DNA of 64,000 bases from Lachnoclostridium edouardi. GTDB lineage: Bacteria; Bacillota; Clostridia; Lachnospirales; Lachnospiraceae. A program made the position numbers and the translations under genes. The notes beneath the pieces are model-generated. The model saw only the letters and a program-made list of their open reading frames with translations. It did no database searches and had not been told where the DNA came from. Positions 51,259-61,190 of the stretch are shown piece after piece. Within the stretch, counting starts at the first letter, position 1. The number at the start of each line of letters is the position of its first letter. The stretch lies in contig NZ_OESQ01000001.1 in assembly GCF_900240245.1 (NCBI RefSeq), positions 2,288,501-2,352,500 of the forward strand, in the 5' to 3' direction.

Positions 51259-53400
51259 ATGGACATCATAGAAGTATTGCAGAAAGAGCTGCAGGTTGGA
51301 CGGCATCAGGTGGAGGCAGCAGTTAAGCTGATTGATGAGGGAAATACCATTCCTTTTATTGCCCGCTATAGAAAAGAGGCGACAGGTTCCTTAAATGACG
51401 AGGTGCTGCGCAGCTTGGATGAAAGATTAAAATATTTAAGAGGACTGGAGGAGAAAAAGGAGCAGGTGCTTTCCTCTATCAGGGAGCAGGAAAAGCTGAC
51501 GCCTCAGCTGGAGGCTCAAATCCAGGGCGCCATGACTATGGTGGCAGTAGAGGATTTATATCGTCCTTACCGTCCAAAACGGAGAACCAGGGCTATGATT
51601 GCCAGGGAAAAGGGGCTGGAGCCCTTGGCTGATTATATTATGCAGCAGACAGCTAAAGAGCCTTTGGAAAAGGAAGCAGAAAAATATATTTCAGAGGAAA
51701 AGGAAGTTGACTGCGTGGATGCAGCCTTAAACGGCGCAAAAGATATTTTGGCAGAGAGAATTTCCGACAACGCGGAATACCGTACATACATTAGAAGAGT
51801 GACAACAGATCAGGGAATGATTCAGTCCTCAGCTAAGGATGAGGAAAAGTCTTCTGTGTATGAAATGTATTATCAGTACGAGGAGCCGGTGAGAAAGTGC
51901 GCAGGCCACCGAGTGTTGGCCTTAAACAGAGGAGAAAACGAAAAGCTGCTTACAGTGAAGGTAAACGCGCCGGAGGAAGTTATCAGCAGGTATTTAAAAA
52001 AGAAGATTATACAGAGGGACAACCCTTATACAACCTTTGTGCTGGAGGAGGTTATTGAGGACAGTTATAAACGTTTAATTGCCCCGGCCATTGAAAGAGA
52101 AGTGAGAAACCAGCTGACAGAAGCAGCTGAGGAGGGAGCGGTAAAGGTTTTTGGAAAAAATCTGGAGCAGCTTCTTATGCAGCCGCCTATTACAGGTAAA
52201 GTAGTTATGGGATGGGACCCGGCCTTCAGAACAGGGTGTAAGCTGGCAGTAGTAGACAGTACAGGAAAGGTTTTGGATACAGTAGTGATTTATCCTACGG
52301 AGCCTCAGAAAAAGGTAGAAGAGGCTAAGAAAGTGCTGAAAGGCCTGATCAGTAAATATCACGTTTCTCTGATATCAGTGGGAAACGGCACTGCTTCCAG
52401 AGAGTCGGAGCAGGTGATTGTACAGCTGTTAAAGGAAATCCCGGAGTCTGTTCAGTATATTATTGTAAATGAAGCCGGGGCTTCTGTATATTCGGCCAGC
52501 AAACTGGCTGCAGAAGAATTTCCGGACTTTGACGTGGCCCAGAGAAGCGCAGTTTCCATTGCCAGAAGGCTTCAGGACCCATTGGCAGAGCTGGTTAAGA
52601 TTGATCCTAAATCTATTGGCGTAGGACAATATCAGCACGATATGAATCAAAAGCATCTCAGCGAGGCGTTGCAGGGAGTTGTGGAGGACTGTGTAAATAA
52701 GGTAGGAGTAGATTTAAATACGGCCTCTGCCTCCTTGCTGGAATATATTTCCGGGATTAACAAAACTATTGCAAAAAATATTGTGGCCTACAGAGAGGAA
52801 AACGGAGCTTTTAAAGACAGAAAACAGCTGTTAAAGGTGGCCAAGCTGGGCCCTAAGGCTTTTGAACAGTGCGCCGGGTTTATGAGAATCCAGGGAGGAA
52901 AAAATCCTTTAGACGGCACATCTGTTCATCCGGAAAGCTACCAGGCAGCTTCTGCTCTTTTGGAGAAGTTAGGATATAAGGTGGAGGATATTTCAGCCAG
53001 CGGCTTAAAGGAGCTGGGGAAAAAGATCCACGATTATAAAAAGCTGGCAGACGAGCTGAATATTGGGCAGATCACCTTGAAAGATATTGTGTCAGAGCTT
53101 GAAAAGCCGGCCAGGGACCCAAGAGCTGAGATGCCCGGGCCGATTCTCCGCACAGATGTGCTGGATATTAAGGATTTAACGCCTGGTATGGTTTTAAAAG
53201 GCACAGTGCGGAATGTAATTGATTTTGGCGCCTTTGTGGACATAGGAGTGCATCAGGACGGGCTGGTCCACATATCGCAGATGACAGAACGCTACATTAA
53301 GCATCCTTTAGAGGCAGTGAGCGTTGGGGATATTGTAGAGGTAAAGGTACTTTCTGTGGATCAGGCAAAGAAGAGAATTTCTCTTACCATGAAAATATAA
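51259..53400 (+). CDS. tex: Tex-family RNA-binding transcription accessory protein
   Basis: A 713-residue Tex protein: N-terminal helical domain (GNTIPFIARYRKEATGSLND), a YqgF/RNase H-like domain (VMGWDPAFRTGCKLAVVD), HhH domains (LNTASASLLEYISGINKTIA) and a C-terminal S1 domain (GMVLKGTVRNVIDFGAFVDI). It associates with RNA polymerase and nucleic acid. ATG 51259 is 8 nt from GGAGG; the longer frame from 51166 adds 31 residues without homology. Confidence 0.95.
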   Translation: MDIIEVLQKELQVGRHQVEAAVKLIDEGNTIPFIARYRKEATGSLNDEVLRSLDERLKYLRGLEEKKEQVLSSIREQEKLTPQLEAQIQGAMTMVAVEDLYRPYRPKRRTRAMIAREKGLEPLADYIMQQTAKEPLEKEAEKYISEEKEVDCVDAALNGAKDILAERISDNAEYRTYIRRVTTDQGMIQSSAKDEEKSSVYEMYYQYEEPVRKCAGHRVLALNRGENEKLLTVKVNAPEEVISRYLKKKIIQRDNPYTTFVLEEVIEDSYKRLIAPAIEREVRNQLTEAAEEGAVKVFGKNLEQLLMQPPITGKVVMGWDPAFRTGCKLAVVDSTGKVLDTVVIYPTEPQKKVEEAKKVLKGLISKYHVSLISVGNGTASRESEQVIVQLLKEIPESVQYIIVNEAGASVYSASKLAAEEFPDFDVAQRSAVSIARRLQDPLAELVKIDPKSIGVGQYQHDMNQKHLSEALQGVVEDCVNKVGVDLNTASASLLEYISGINKTIAKNIVAYREENGAFKDRKQLLKVAKLGPKAFEQCAGFMRIQGGKNPLDGTSVHPESYQAASALLEKLGYKVEDISASGLKELGKKIHDYKKLADELNIGQITLKDIVSELEKPARDPRAEMPGPILRTDVLDIKDLTPGMVLKGTVRNVIDFGAFVDIGVHQDGLVHISQMTERYIKHPLEAVSVGDIVEVKVLSVDQAKKRISLTMKI

Positions 53401-53411
53401 AGAGGTAGAAT

Positions 53412-53897
53412 ATGAAATTTCACGTACAGTTAGAGGCAGGGGATTTATGGCGCTTTTCTATGTATAATATTTATAGAAGCGTTCAGGGGATTTTTAACAT
53501 AATGGTAACTATAGTAGCGTTATACTTGTTGATTTTTAAACAGGATATATTTTCATACGGCTATGTGGGAGTTTTGGTGATGCTGGCGCTTTTATTGACA
53601 GTGACCCAGCCGTTTATGGTATTCGCCAGGGCAAAGCAGCAGGCCAGAGATCCGGTGATTAAGGAAGCCATAGACCTGGAATTTGGAGATCAGCTGATTA
53701 TTGGACAGGCAGGCCAGGAGACGGCTGTTCCGTGGAACAGGGTTTTTAAAGTAGTGAAAACCAGAAGTATGCTGATCATTTATATGGATAAGATGAGAGC
53801 ATATTTACTGCCTCTTCACGTAGTGGCAGGGGACATGGAAGAGCTGTCTGAGATAATCCGGGGACATGTGCCAAAGAATCAGTTAAAGGGCTTATAA
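53412..53897 (+). CDS. YcxB-like membrane protein
   Basis: A 161-residue protein: short N-terminal strand, two membrane segments (about 30-50 and 55-75), then a soluble domain with EIDFGDQLIIGQ-like core (here DLEFGDQLIIGQ) and VPWNRVFKVVKTRSMLIIYM, as in YcxB proteins. Function unknown. It follows tex by 11 nt and precedes tsaE by 16, so probably one transcript. Confidence 0.7.
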   Translation: MKFHVQLEAGDLWRFSMYNIYRSVQGIFNIMVTIVALYLLIFKQDIFSYGYVGVLVMLALLLTVTQPFMVFARAKQQARDPVIKEAIDLEFGDQLIIGQAGQETAVPWNRVFKVVKTRSMLIIYMDKMRAYLLPLHVVAGDMEELSEIIRGHVPKNQLKGL

Positions 53898-53913
53898 TTA
53901 CGAGGTTTATAAT

Positions 53914-54342
53914 ATGTGGATGGAGACAAATAGTCCGGAGGAGACCTTTGCCTTGGGAGAGCAGTTGGGAAACGAGGCAGAGGCAGGAGAAATTTACTGC
54001 CTGAACGGAGATCTGGGCACGGGAAAAACAGTATTTACTCAGGGCTTTGCCAGAGGGCTGGGAATTGAAGGGCCGGTAAACAGCCCAACCTTTACAATAC
54101 TTCAGCAGTATGAGGAGGGGCGCCTTCCTTTCTATCATTTTGATGTTTACCGCATCGGGGATGTGGAGGAAATGGAGGAAATCGGGTATGAGGACTGTTT
54201 TTACGGCGACGGAGTCTGCCTGATTGAGTGGTCCAGTTTAATTGAAGAGATTTTGCCCAAACATGTAATAGAAATTACCATTGAAAAAAATATGGATAAG
54301 GGATTTGACTACCGGAAGATTACGGTGGAGGGAAAAAAATGA
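53914..54342 (+). CDS. tsaE: t6A synthesis ATPase TsaE
   Basis: A 142-residue P-loop protein: ETFALGEQLG, Walker A LNGDLGTGKTVFTQG, GPVNSPTFTILQQYE, and FYHFDVYRIGDVEEMEEIGY with the catalytic Asp. It works with TsaB and TsaD to make N6-threonylcarbamoyl-adenosine on tRNAs. It overlaps tsaB by 4 nt. Confidence 0.95.
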   Translation: MWMETNSPEETFALGEQLGNEAEAGEIYCLNGDLGTGKTVFTQGFARGLGIEGPVNSPTFTILQQYEEGRLPFYHFDVYRIGDVEEMEEIGYEDCFYGDGVCLIEWSSLIEEILPKHVIEITIEKNMDKGFDYRKITVEGKK

Positions 54343-55037
54343 AAATATTAGGAATCGAAAGTTCATCTTTAGTGGCTTCTGTGGCGGTAGTTACAGACCA
54401 GGTTATGACGGCGGAATATACGGTGAATTTTAAGAAAACCCATTCCCAGACCCTTCTACCTATGCTGGATCAGGTGGCTGAAATGATAGACCTGGATTTA
54501 AATACCATTGATGCTATTGCAGTGTCCGGGGGGCCAGGTTCCTTTACCGGTCTGCGTATTGGAGCAGCCACGGCAAAGGGGCTGGGACTGGCTTTAGAAA
54601 AGCCTTTGATTCATGTGCCCACAGTAGATGCGCTGGCTTATAATATGTGGGGATATAACGGGGTAGTGTGCCCAATTATGGATGCCAGAAGAAATCAGGT
54701 TTATACAGGTATTTATTCTTTAAAGAACGGATTCTGCCCAATTATGGCCCAGTGCCCTGCAGACATTAAAGAATTGGCAGAGAAGCTAAATAACCTGGGA
54801 GAAAAAGCTGTTTTTCTGGGGGACGGAGTTCCTGTATATAAGGATATATTAAAAGCAGAGATGAAGGCCCCCTATGAATTTGCCCCTGCCCACATGAACC
54901 GTCAAAGGGCGGGAGCTGTAGCAGCCTTGGGCGCAGTATATTATCAGGAGGGAAAAGTGGAGTCTGCAGCAGAACACCGCCCTGATTATCTGAGAAAATC
55001 CCAGGCGGAAAGAGAAAGAGCCGGGGAGGAGCTTTAA
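54339..55037 (+). CDS. tsaB: t6A synthesis protein TsaB
   Basis: A 232-residue ASKHA-fold protein: ILGIESSSLVASVAV, KKTHSQTLLPMLD, and AVSGGPGSFTGLRIGAATAK, the TsaB signature. It is the non-catalytic partner of TsaD. It overlaps tsaE (4 nt) and rimI (1 nt), so the three are coupled. Confidence 0.95.
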   Translation: MKILGIESSSLVASVAVVTDQVMTAEYTVNFKKTHSQTLLPMLDQVAEMIDLDLNTIDAIAVSGGPGSFTGLRIGAATAKGLGLALEKPLIHVPTVDALAYNMWGYNGVVCPIMDARRNQVYTGIYSLKNGFCPIMAQCPADIKELAEKLNNLGEKAVFLGDGVPVYKDILKAEMKAPYEFAPAHMNRQRAGAVAALGAVYYQEGKVESAAEHRPDYLRKSQAERERAGEEL

Positions 55038-55474
55038 TGTGCATTAGAAAGCTGGAAGAAAAAGATGTGAAGCAGATCGCTTATCTGGAAAAAATCTGTT
55101 TTTCTGACAGCTGGTCTGAAAAAACAATAACACAGCTGCTGGATAGCAGGTTGGATAGGTGTTTGGTTTTGGAAAGCCAGGGGGCAGTCCGGGCGTACGG
55201 AATTATTCGTATTCTGGCGGATGAGGGAGAAATTTTCCGGGTTGCCGCTGATCCTTCCAAAAGACGCTTGGGACTTGGAAGTAAACTGATGGAAGCCATG
55301 ACAGAATATGCCAAGGCTCAAGGCGCGGCAAGAATTATGCTGGAGGTGCGGGAAGGCAATCTGGCGGCCAGAAGCCTATATAAATCCAGGGGTTTTCAGG
55401 AAGAGGGAAAGCGGAAAGACTATTATTCTGATCCCAAGGAGGATGGAATCCTGATGGGAATGACCTTGGTTTGA
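55037..55474 (+). CDS. rimI: ribosomal-protein-alanine acetyltransferase RimI
   Basis: A 145-residue GNAT: EKICFSDSWSE at the N terminus, VAADPSKRRLGLGSKLMEA for acetyl-CoA binding, and LEVREGNLAARSLYKSRGF, as in RimI. It acetylates the N terminus of ribosomal protein S18 in E. coli. Start ATG 55037 overlaps the tsaB stop. In many Firmicutes tsaD follows; here it lies 6.7 kb away beyond the inserted element. Confidence 0.9.
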   Translation: MCIRKLEEKDVKQIAYLEKICFSDSWSEKTITQLLDSRLDRCLVLESQGAVRAYGIIRILADEGEIFRVAADPSKRRLGLGSKLMEAMTEYAKAQGAARIMLEVREGNLAARSLYKSRGFQEEGKRKDYYSDPKEDGILMGMTLV

Positions 55475-55629
55475 AAGATTTACCACTTAAAATCAAAAGA
55501 GAATGTATTATAATGTAGGGGTACCCGGAGGGCTGCCCCTGCTTTGTATTTGCAGGTAAAAAGTTTCTCCGGACAGGAGAACGAAAGCCGGGGAAGGAAG
55601 GCCGGAAAGAGGAAGGTGAGGATAAAAGA

Positions 55630-55872
55630 ATGAGAAGGTACGGAAACGAGGGCAGGCTGGAATCTGTCATCTGCAATCACTGTGGGAAAAAGCTGGTGGT
55701 AGAGTCAGGGATCGCCAGAGAAGGCGTGATTCACATTGAACATACCTGGGATTACTTTTCAGAAAAGGATGGAGAAATTCATTGTTTTGATTTATGTGAA
55801 GAATGCTATGATGAAATCATTCGGCAGTTTAGAATTCCAGTGGAGACAGAAGAACAAAAGGAATTGTTCTGA
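55630..55872 (+). CDS. small zinc-motif hypothetical protein
   Basis: An 80-residue protein with two CxxC pairs (CNHCGKKL and LCEECYDE) in a likely single zinc fold. It follows GGAAGGTGAGG. It is a conserved clostridial hypothetical by appearance, and I cannot name a function. The third mobile element begins within about 10 bp of its stop codon. Confidence 0.65.
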   Translation: MRRYGNEGRLESVICNHCGKKLVVESGIAREGVIHIEHTWDYFSEKDGEIHCFDLCEECYDEIIRQFRIPVETEEQKELF

Positions 55873-55879
55873 GGCAGAC

Positions 55880-55922
55880 AAAAAAGAGAGGACTTTTGGG
55901 CAGCACTCATAAGACAGTATTA
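55880..55922 (+). repeat. left terminal inverted repeat
   Basis: Imperfect inverted match to 61044-61088. Shared blocks read from outside in are AGAGGACT, GGCAGC/GGTAGC, ACTCATAA and ACAGTAT. Confidence 0.7.
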
Positions 55923-55954
55923 GAAATGTTTTCGGAAACGGCGTAGCTTGCGGG

Positions 55955-57866
<1,912 letters not shown>

Positions 57867-58220
57867 TCCGTTCCCGTCCTTTCTTTGCCTGATAAAGTGA
57901 ATAGTTGAATAGCAAGCATAGGAAAAGAGTACCCTTTTCCGAAAATGCCCTGCATTTTGCTTGTTGGGAAGTTTCCCAAACCCTCTTGAAAATCCTCTCA
58001 CTACCTACAACACCGAACAAGGCGATTTTGCCGAAGTTTTGAGAAAATTTCTTCAAAAAGTTTCTTCACATATAAAGACGGTGGATTTTTCAAAATGCCA
58101 AATGTAAGCAAAAGAAAAATGCCGCAATCTGCGACGCTTCACGACTATTTTGAGATATGATTACATATAGCACAGTGTTGACTGAAATAAAGCACATAAC
58201 ACCTTTGAATCACCTTTTTC
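57867..58220. other. divergent control region of the third element
   Basis: AT-rich, between the recombinase operon and the padR promoter. An open frame continues on the minus strand to about 58056 but has no good SD and no family. No clear dyads other than the PadR operator starting at 58225. Confidence 0.4.
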
Positions 58221-58264
58221 TTGACTTTTGCTATTATTGATAGTAATATTGATAATAGCAAAAG
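58221..58264 (+). promoter_or_regulatory. padR promoter with overlapping PadR-like operator
   Basis: TTGACT (58221-58226), 17-bp spacer, TAATAT (58244-58249). CTTTTGCTATTAT (58225-58237) and ATAATAGCAAAAG (58252-58264) form a perfect 13-bp dyad that spans the promoter, the expected layout for PadR autorepression. Confidence 0.7.
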
Positions 58265-58279
58265 AAAAGGAGGTAGAAT

Positions 58280-58804
58280 ATGTCGTCAATAGATTTAGTA
58301 GTGCTTGGTATTGTATTGGAAAAACCGCAAAGTGCCTATGATATCCAAAAAGATGTCGAATATCATAACCTATCCAAATGGACTAAAATAAGTGTACCGT
58401 CAATTTATAGAAAAGTATTGCAGCTAAAGGAAAAAGGCTATTTAGAAAGTGATATTGTAAAAGGAGATAAATTTGCTGATAAGGCAATTTATTCAATTAC
58501 AGAGAAAGGAAAAGAGTACTTTGAAAAGCTAATGTACTCTTATGCTTCTCAAAGCGTCCCTCTCTTATTTGATTTTAATGTTGTAATTGCAAATTTGAAT
58601 AAAGTAAGTACAGATGAAGCAATTAAACTTATTACACAATTAAGAGAAAGCATAAAAATTTCTGCTGAAACCAATGAAAATTATGCCCTAAAATATGCAG
58701 ATATTCCGCTTGTAGGCAGAACAATTTTTGAGCAGCAGAAACTTCTTTACAATTCACTTTTAGAATGGCTTGAAAACTTTGAAGCTCAAATGAGCAAGGA
58801 ATAA
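58280..58804 (+). CDS. PadR-family transcriptional regulator
   Basis: A 174-residue PadR protein: winged helix in residues 1-80 (VLGIVLEKPQSAYDIQKDVE, PSIYRKVLQLKEKGYLE, YSITEKGKEYF) and a C-terminal helical dimer domain of the Vir type (about 90-174). It likely represses its own operon by binding the dyad at 58225-58264. yjdF starts 5 nt after its stop. Confidence 0.9.
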   Translation: MSSIDLVVLGIVLEKPQSAYDIQKDVEYHNLSKWTKISVPSIYRKVLQLKEKGYLESDIVKGDKFADKAIYSITEKGKEYFEKLMYSYASQSVPLLFDFNVVIANLNKVSTDEAIKLITQLRESIKISAETNENYALKYADIPLVGRTIFEQQKLLYNSLLEWLENFEAQMSKE

Positions 58805-58809
58805 ATATT

Positions 58810-59226
58810 ATGTCTGTAAAATGTAGCCTGACGGTTATGTTTGAAGCTCCATTTTGGATTGGGTTATATGAACGATTTGATGAGGGTCACTATGAAGTAT
58901 GTAAAATCACTTTTGGTAGTGAGCCGAAAGACTATGAAGTTTATGAATTTCTATTATGCAACTGGAAGAATTTGAAGTTTAGCCCACCTATCAAATCACA
59001 AATGGCTGAGGAACGAAAAATCAATCCTAAACGTATGCAGCGGGAAATTAACAATCAGCTAAAGGATAAGGGTATGGGAACAAAGGCACAGCAAGCATTA
59101 AAACTTCAACATGAGCAGAATAAGTTAGAACGAAAAACCAAAAGTAAAGAACAGAAAGAAGCTGAAAAAGAAAGGCAATATGCCATACGTCAAGAAAAAA
59201 GAAAGGCTAAACATCGAGGGAAATAA
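58810..59226 (+). CDS. yjdF: YjdF-family protein (DUF2992)
   Basis: A 138-residue protein: LTVMFEAPFWIGLYERFDEG, YEVCKITFGSEPKDYEVYEF, matching the B. subtilis YjdF pattern, then a Lys/Arg-rich coiled-coil tail. YjdF is known from the azaaromatic-sensing yjdF riboswitch, but here the gene has no leader space for one and is controlled with padR. Likely role: handling toxic planar compounds (inference). It overlaps the KTR gene by 1 nt. Confidence 0.85.
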   Translation: MSVKCSLTVMFEAPFWIGLYERFDEGHYEVCKITFGSEPKDYEVYEFLLCNWKNLKFSPPIKSQMAEERKINPKRMQREINNQLKDKGMGTKAQQALKLQHEQNKLERKTKSKEQKEAEKERQYAIRQEKRKAKHRGK

Positions 59227-59414
59227 TGAATACTGAAAATTGGATTTATTGCCCGATTTGCAAAAATAAAACAAGGTTGCGAATACGGGAAGATACTGAA
59301 TTAAAAAAATTTCCGTTGTACTGTCCGAAGTGCAAACAAGAAACTTTAATCAATGCTCATAAATTGAATATATCAGTTATCAAAGAGCCAGACGCACAGA
59401 CGCAGAGCCGATAG
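59226..59414 (+). CDS. cysteine-rich KTR protein
   Basis: A 62-residue zinc-ribbon protein: WIYCPICKNKTRLRIREDTE and FPLYCPKCKQETLIN, the Cys-rich KTR family seen in Gram-positive mobile elements. ATG 59226 overlaps the yjdF stop. Function unknown. A TCGGCTCT/AGAGCCGA-type inverted repeat around its end (about 59385-59450) probably ends the transcript. Confidence 0.85.
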   Translation: MNTENWIYCPICKNKTRLRIREDTELKKFPLYCPKCKQETLINAHKLNISVIKEPDAQTQSR

Positions 59415-59472
59415 TTAAGGATTTAAGAAATCCAAGACTATCGGCTCTTTCCTTTTATTCGGAGGTATCGCT

Positions 59473-59583
59473 ATGTCCTTTTTCTATACCCTTAATCATT
59501 GTCAAGCATCAAAAAAAGCCTGTTTCCTGCAACGGGATTTTGCGGCTATGAAGATGAACATACAAATCATATTGATTGCTTAA
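59473..59583 (+). CDS. possible 36-residue peptide
   Basis: ATG 59473 with TCGGAGG 9 nt upstream opens a 36-codon frame (MSFFYTLNHCQASKKACFLQ...). No homology is recognised. It may be a fragment; a chance frame is just as possible. Confidence 0.25.
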   Translation: MSFFYTLNHCQASKKACFLQRDFAAMKMNIQIILIA

Positions 59584-59674
59584 ATAATTCATATTATCCA
59601 AACGCCTATGCCGCTTTATGCTGCGTAGGCGTTTGTTGTAATAGCCCCCTACTGGGAAGAAAGGGGGTGAAACA

Positions 59675-60127
59675 ATGAACTATTCGGAGCAATACAAGGA
59701 GCATATCGAATACACCTTTGCAGCCTTTTGTAAAATCGTTCTTCGCAATACCGCCCTGTCTGCTTATCGGGACATTGGCAGGCGGAGGAAATGGGAAACT
59801 TCCCTTGATTATCTCATGGAAGAAAAACATTATAAACCGTCTACAACAGACAGCTATTTTGAGGAACAGCCCACAAGATTTGTTGTGTGCGGCGAGATAA
59901 TCGAAATCAAGAATGAACAGTTAGCAAAAGCATTTTCCAGTTTGCCGGAACTGCGGCAGGAAGTTTTGGTGCTGTATTACTTTTTCCACTATACGGACAA
60001 GAGGATTGGCGAAGCATACGGAAGAAGTCGCACAACTGCAAACTACTGGAAACTGTCGTCACTCAAAAGATTAAGAAAAGAATTGGAGAGATTGGAGCAT
60101 GAAGAACGAAAAGCTGATACCGTTTGA
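59675..60127 (+). CDS. sigma-70-like factor of the third element
   Basis: A 150-residue protein related to the sigma-like protein at 23184 in IME 2: EHIEYTFAAFCKIVLRNTAL, DYLMEEKHYKPSTTDSYFEE, and region-4 HTH (KRIGEAYGRSRTTANYWKLS). It overlaps the HTH gene by 29 nt. SD AAAGGGGGTGA. It likely directs transcription of element genes. Confidence 0.8.
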   Translation: MNYSEQYKEHIEYTFAAFCKIVLRNTALSAYRDIGRRRKWETSLDYLMEEKHYKPSTTDSYFEEQPTRFVVCGEIIEIKNEQLAKAFSSLPELRQEVLVLYYFFHYTDKRIGEAYGRSRTTANYWKLSSLKRLRKELERLEHEERKADTV

Positions 60128-60299
60128 AACGATTGAGAAAGCAGTTGCCGGAGAGCCGGAAGCGATAAATACTGTCTTATGGCATTATCGGGGGTACATC
60201 AAACATCTGTCTGTATTTCAAGGGCATTATGACGCCGAAATTCAAGATAGATTGGAAGCACAACTGATACAGGCATTATTCAAGTATCGTTTCAGGTAG
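60099..60299 (+). CDS. HTH_16-type regulator of the third element
   Basis: A 66-residue protein: LIPFETIEKAVAGEPEAINT, VLWHYRGYIKHLSVF, RLEAQLIQALFKYRFR. Counterpart of the gene at 23620 in IME 2 with the same order after a sigma-like gene. Confidence 0.8.
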   Translation: MKNEKLIPFETIEKAVAGEPEAINTVLWHYRGYIKHLSVFQGHYDAEIQDRLEAQLIQALFKYRFR

Positions 60300-60317
60300 G
60301 AAGTAGCAAAGCCTGAA

Positions 60318-60362
60318 AACGCCGTCAAGGATAAAATAAACGCAAGCGTCCTTGACGGCGTT
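60318..60362 (+). terminator. perfect 14-bp inverted repeat after the HTH gene
   Basis: AACGCCGTCAAGGA (60318-60331) and TCCTTGACGGCGTT (60349-60362) with a 17-nt loop. It lies 18 bp after the stop codon. Strong stem but no long T-run; terminator or processing signal. Confidence 0.55.
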
Positions 60363-60435
60363 CCCTGTCTTTGCTGTTTGGCAGCTAAGAGAGCGCAATC
60401 GGATAAACCGCTTACGCTCTCAAGTCAGTATGGAA

Positions 60436-60550
60436 TGTTACGCGATAGAGTACGTTTCTCGCTTGATTTAAGCGGCATTACAGCGGCAATAAGGGCAGAG
60501 GTAAGGGTTTTATACTTCCACCCTCAAAAATGATGTTCTACTGCGTAACA
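60436..60550. repeat. IR-flanked module 1 (TGTTACGC...)
   Basis: TGTTACGCGATAG at 60436-60448 faces CTACTGCGTAACA at 60538-60550, an inverted pair with two mismatches, 102 bp apart start to start. A second such pair is at 60837-60950 with 101-bp spacing. Confidence 0.5.
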
Positions 60551-60695
60551 TAGAAAACGATATTTCTTTGTATTGCCGCTTCTGTTCTTTTCCATTCCGG
60601 CGGCTCTGTCTCTTTGCTTTACTACAAAGGAAAGGGGGTAGAGAAAGGATAGGAATGGAATGGGTAATTGATTTAATCAGTAATTATTTTATCTT

Positions 60696-60810
60696 TACTT
60701 TATATATCTTTATTTAATTGCATTGGATTTTCCAACGTAGGTTTTTCCAATGTTGGATAATCCAATGTAGGCTTTTCCAACATAGGGAAATTCAAGATAG
60801 GTGGTTATAT
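60696..60810 (-). pseudogene. C-terminal remnant of a replisome-organizer-like gene
   Basis: On the minus strand, 60806 to about 60714 reads LNFPMLEKPTLDYPTLEKPT then LENPMQLNKDI and a stop. The P-T-L-E repeats and the MQLNKDI end resemble the repetitive linker of phage replisome-organizer (DnaD-related) proteins. An in-frame stop lies just upstream, so only about 35 codons survive. The repeats are also visible as five 15-bp DNA repeats at 60727-60801. Confidence 0.45.
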
Positions 60811-60836
60811 GCTTTCTCTGATAATTACTATAAGTT

Positions 60837-60950
60837 TGTTACGCAGTAGAAAGGCGTTTTTAAGGGAAAAGGTATAAACTCTTTGTTGTCCCTGTTTTGC
60901 ACTCGCAAAGCCGCATGAACAAAGGAGTTCAGACCGCCTACTGCGTAACA
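60837..60950. repeat. IR-flanked module 2 (TGTTACGCAGTAG)
   Basis: TGTTACGCAGTAG at 60837-60849 and its perfect inverse CTACTGCGTAACA at 60938-60950 enclose 88 bp. No coding capacity is seen inside. Confidence 0.55.
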
Positions 60951-60960
60951 AAGTGCATGA

Positions 60961-61003
60961 AAAAAAGCGGGTAAGAAACGCTTTGTTTCCTACTCGCTTT
61001 TTT
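60961..61003. terminator. bidirectional terminator near the element's right end
   Basis: AAAAAAGCGGGTAAGAAAC pairs with GTTTCCTACTCGCTTTTTT around GCTTT, with A- and T-runs on either side, so it works in both directions and insulates host genes downstream. Confidence 0.75.
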
Positions 61004-61043
61004 GCACCCTGTATGGCAGCCACCCTATTTTAGTTTGTTAGTT

Positions 61044-61088
61044 GATACTGTTTTATGAGTAGCTACCATTTTAGTCCTCTTTTTTTCT
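61044..61088 (-). repeat. right terminal inverted repeat
   Basis: Inverse of 55880-55922 with scattered mismatches and one or two single-base gaps. The host rnz gene starts about 100 bp further on. Confidence 0.7.
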
Positions 61089-61190
61089 TTCTTTATGCAT
61101 TGTAGTTGATTAAAAGGAAGTAGTTGTGCTATGATTCCAGGTAGATATTTAAGAAATAAATGGAATAAAACATAGAAATGAGGATGGATA

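Noticed and set aside
57867..58056. N-terminal extension or extra gene on the minus strand before the small recombinase partner
   Set aside because: Open frames exist, but ATG 57866 is the only start with an SD and the upstream residues look like chance.
60727..60801. Iterons of a replication origin
   Set aside because: The 15-bp period is a multiple of three and the minus strand gives a recognisable repetitive protein linker, so a gene remnant explains it better.
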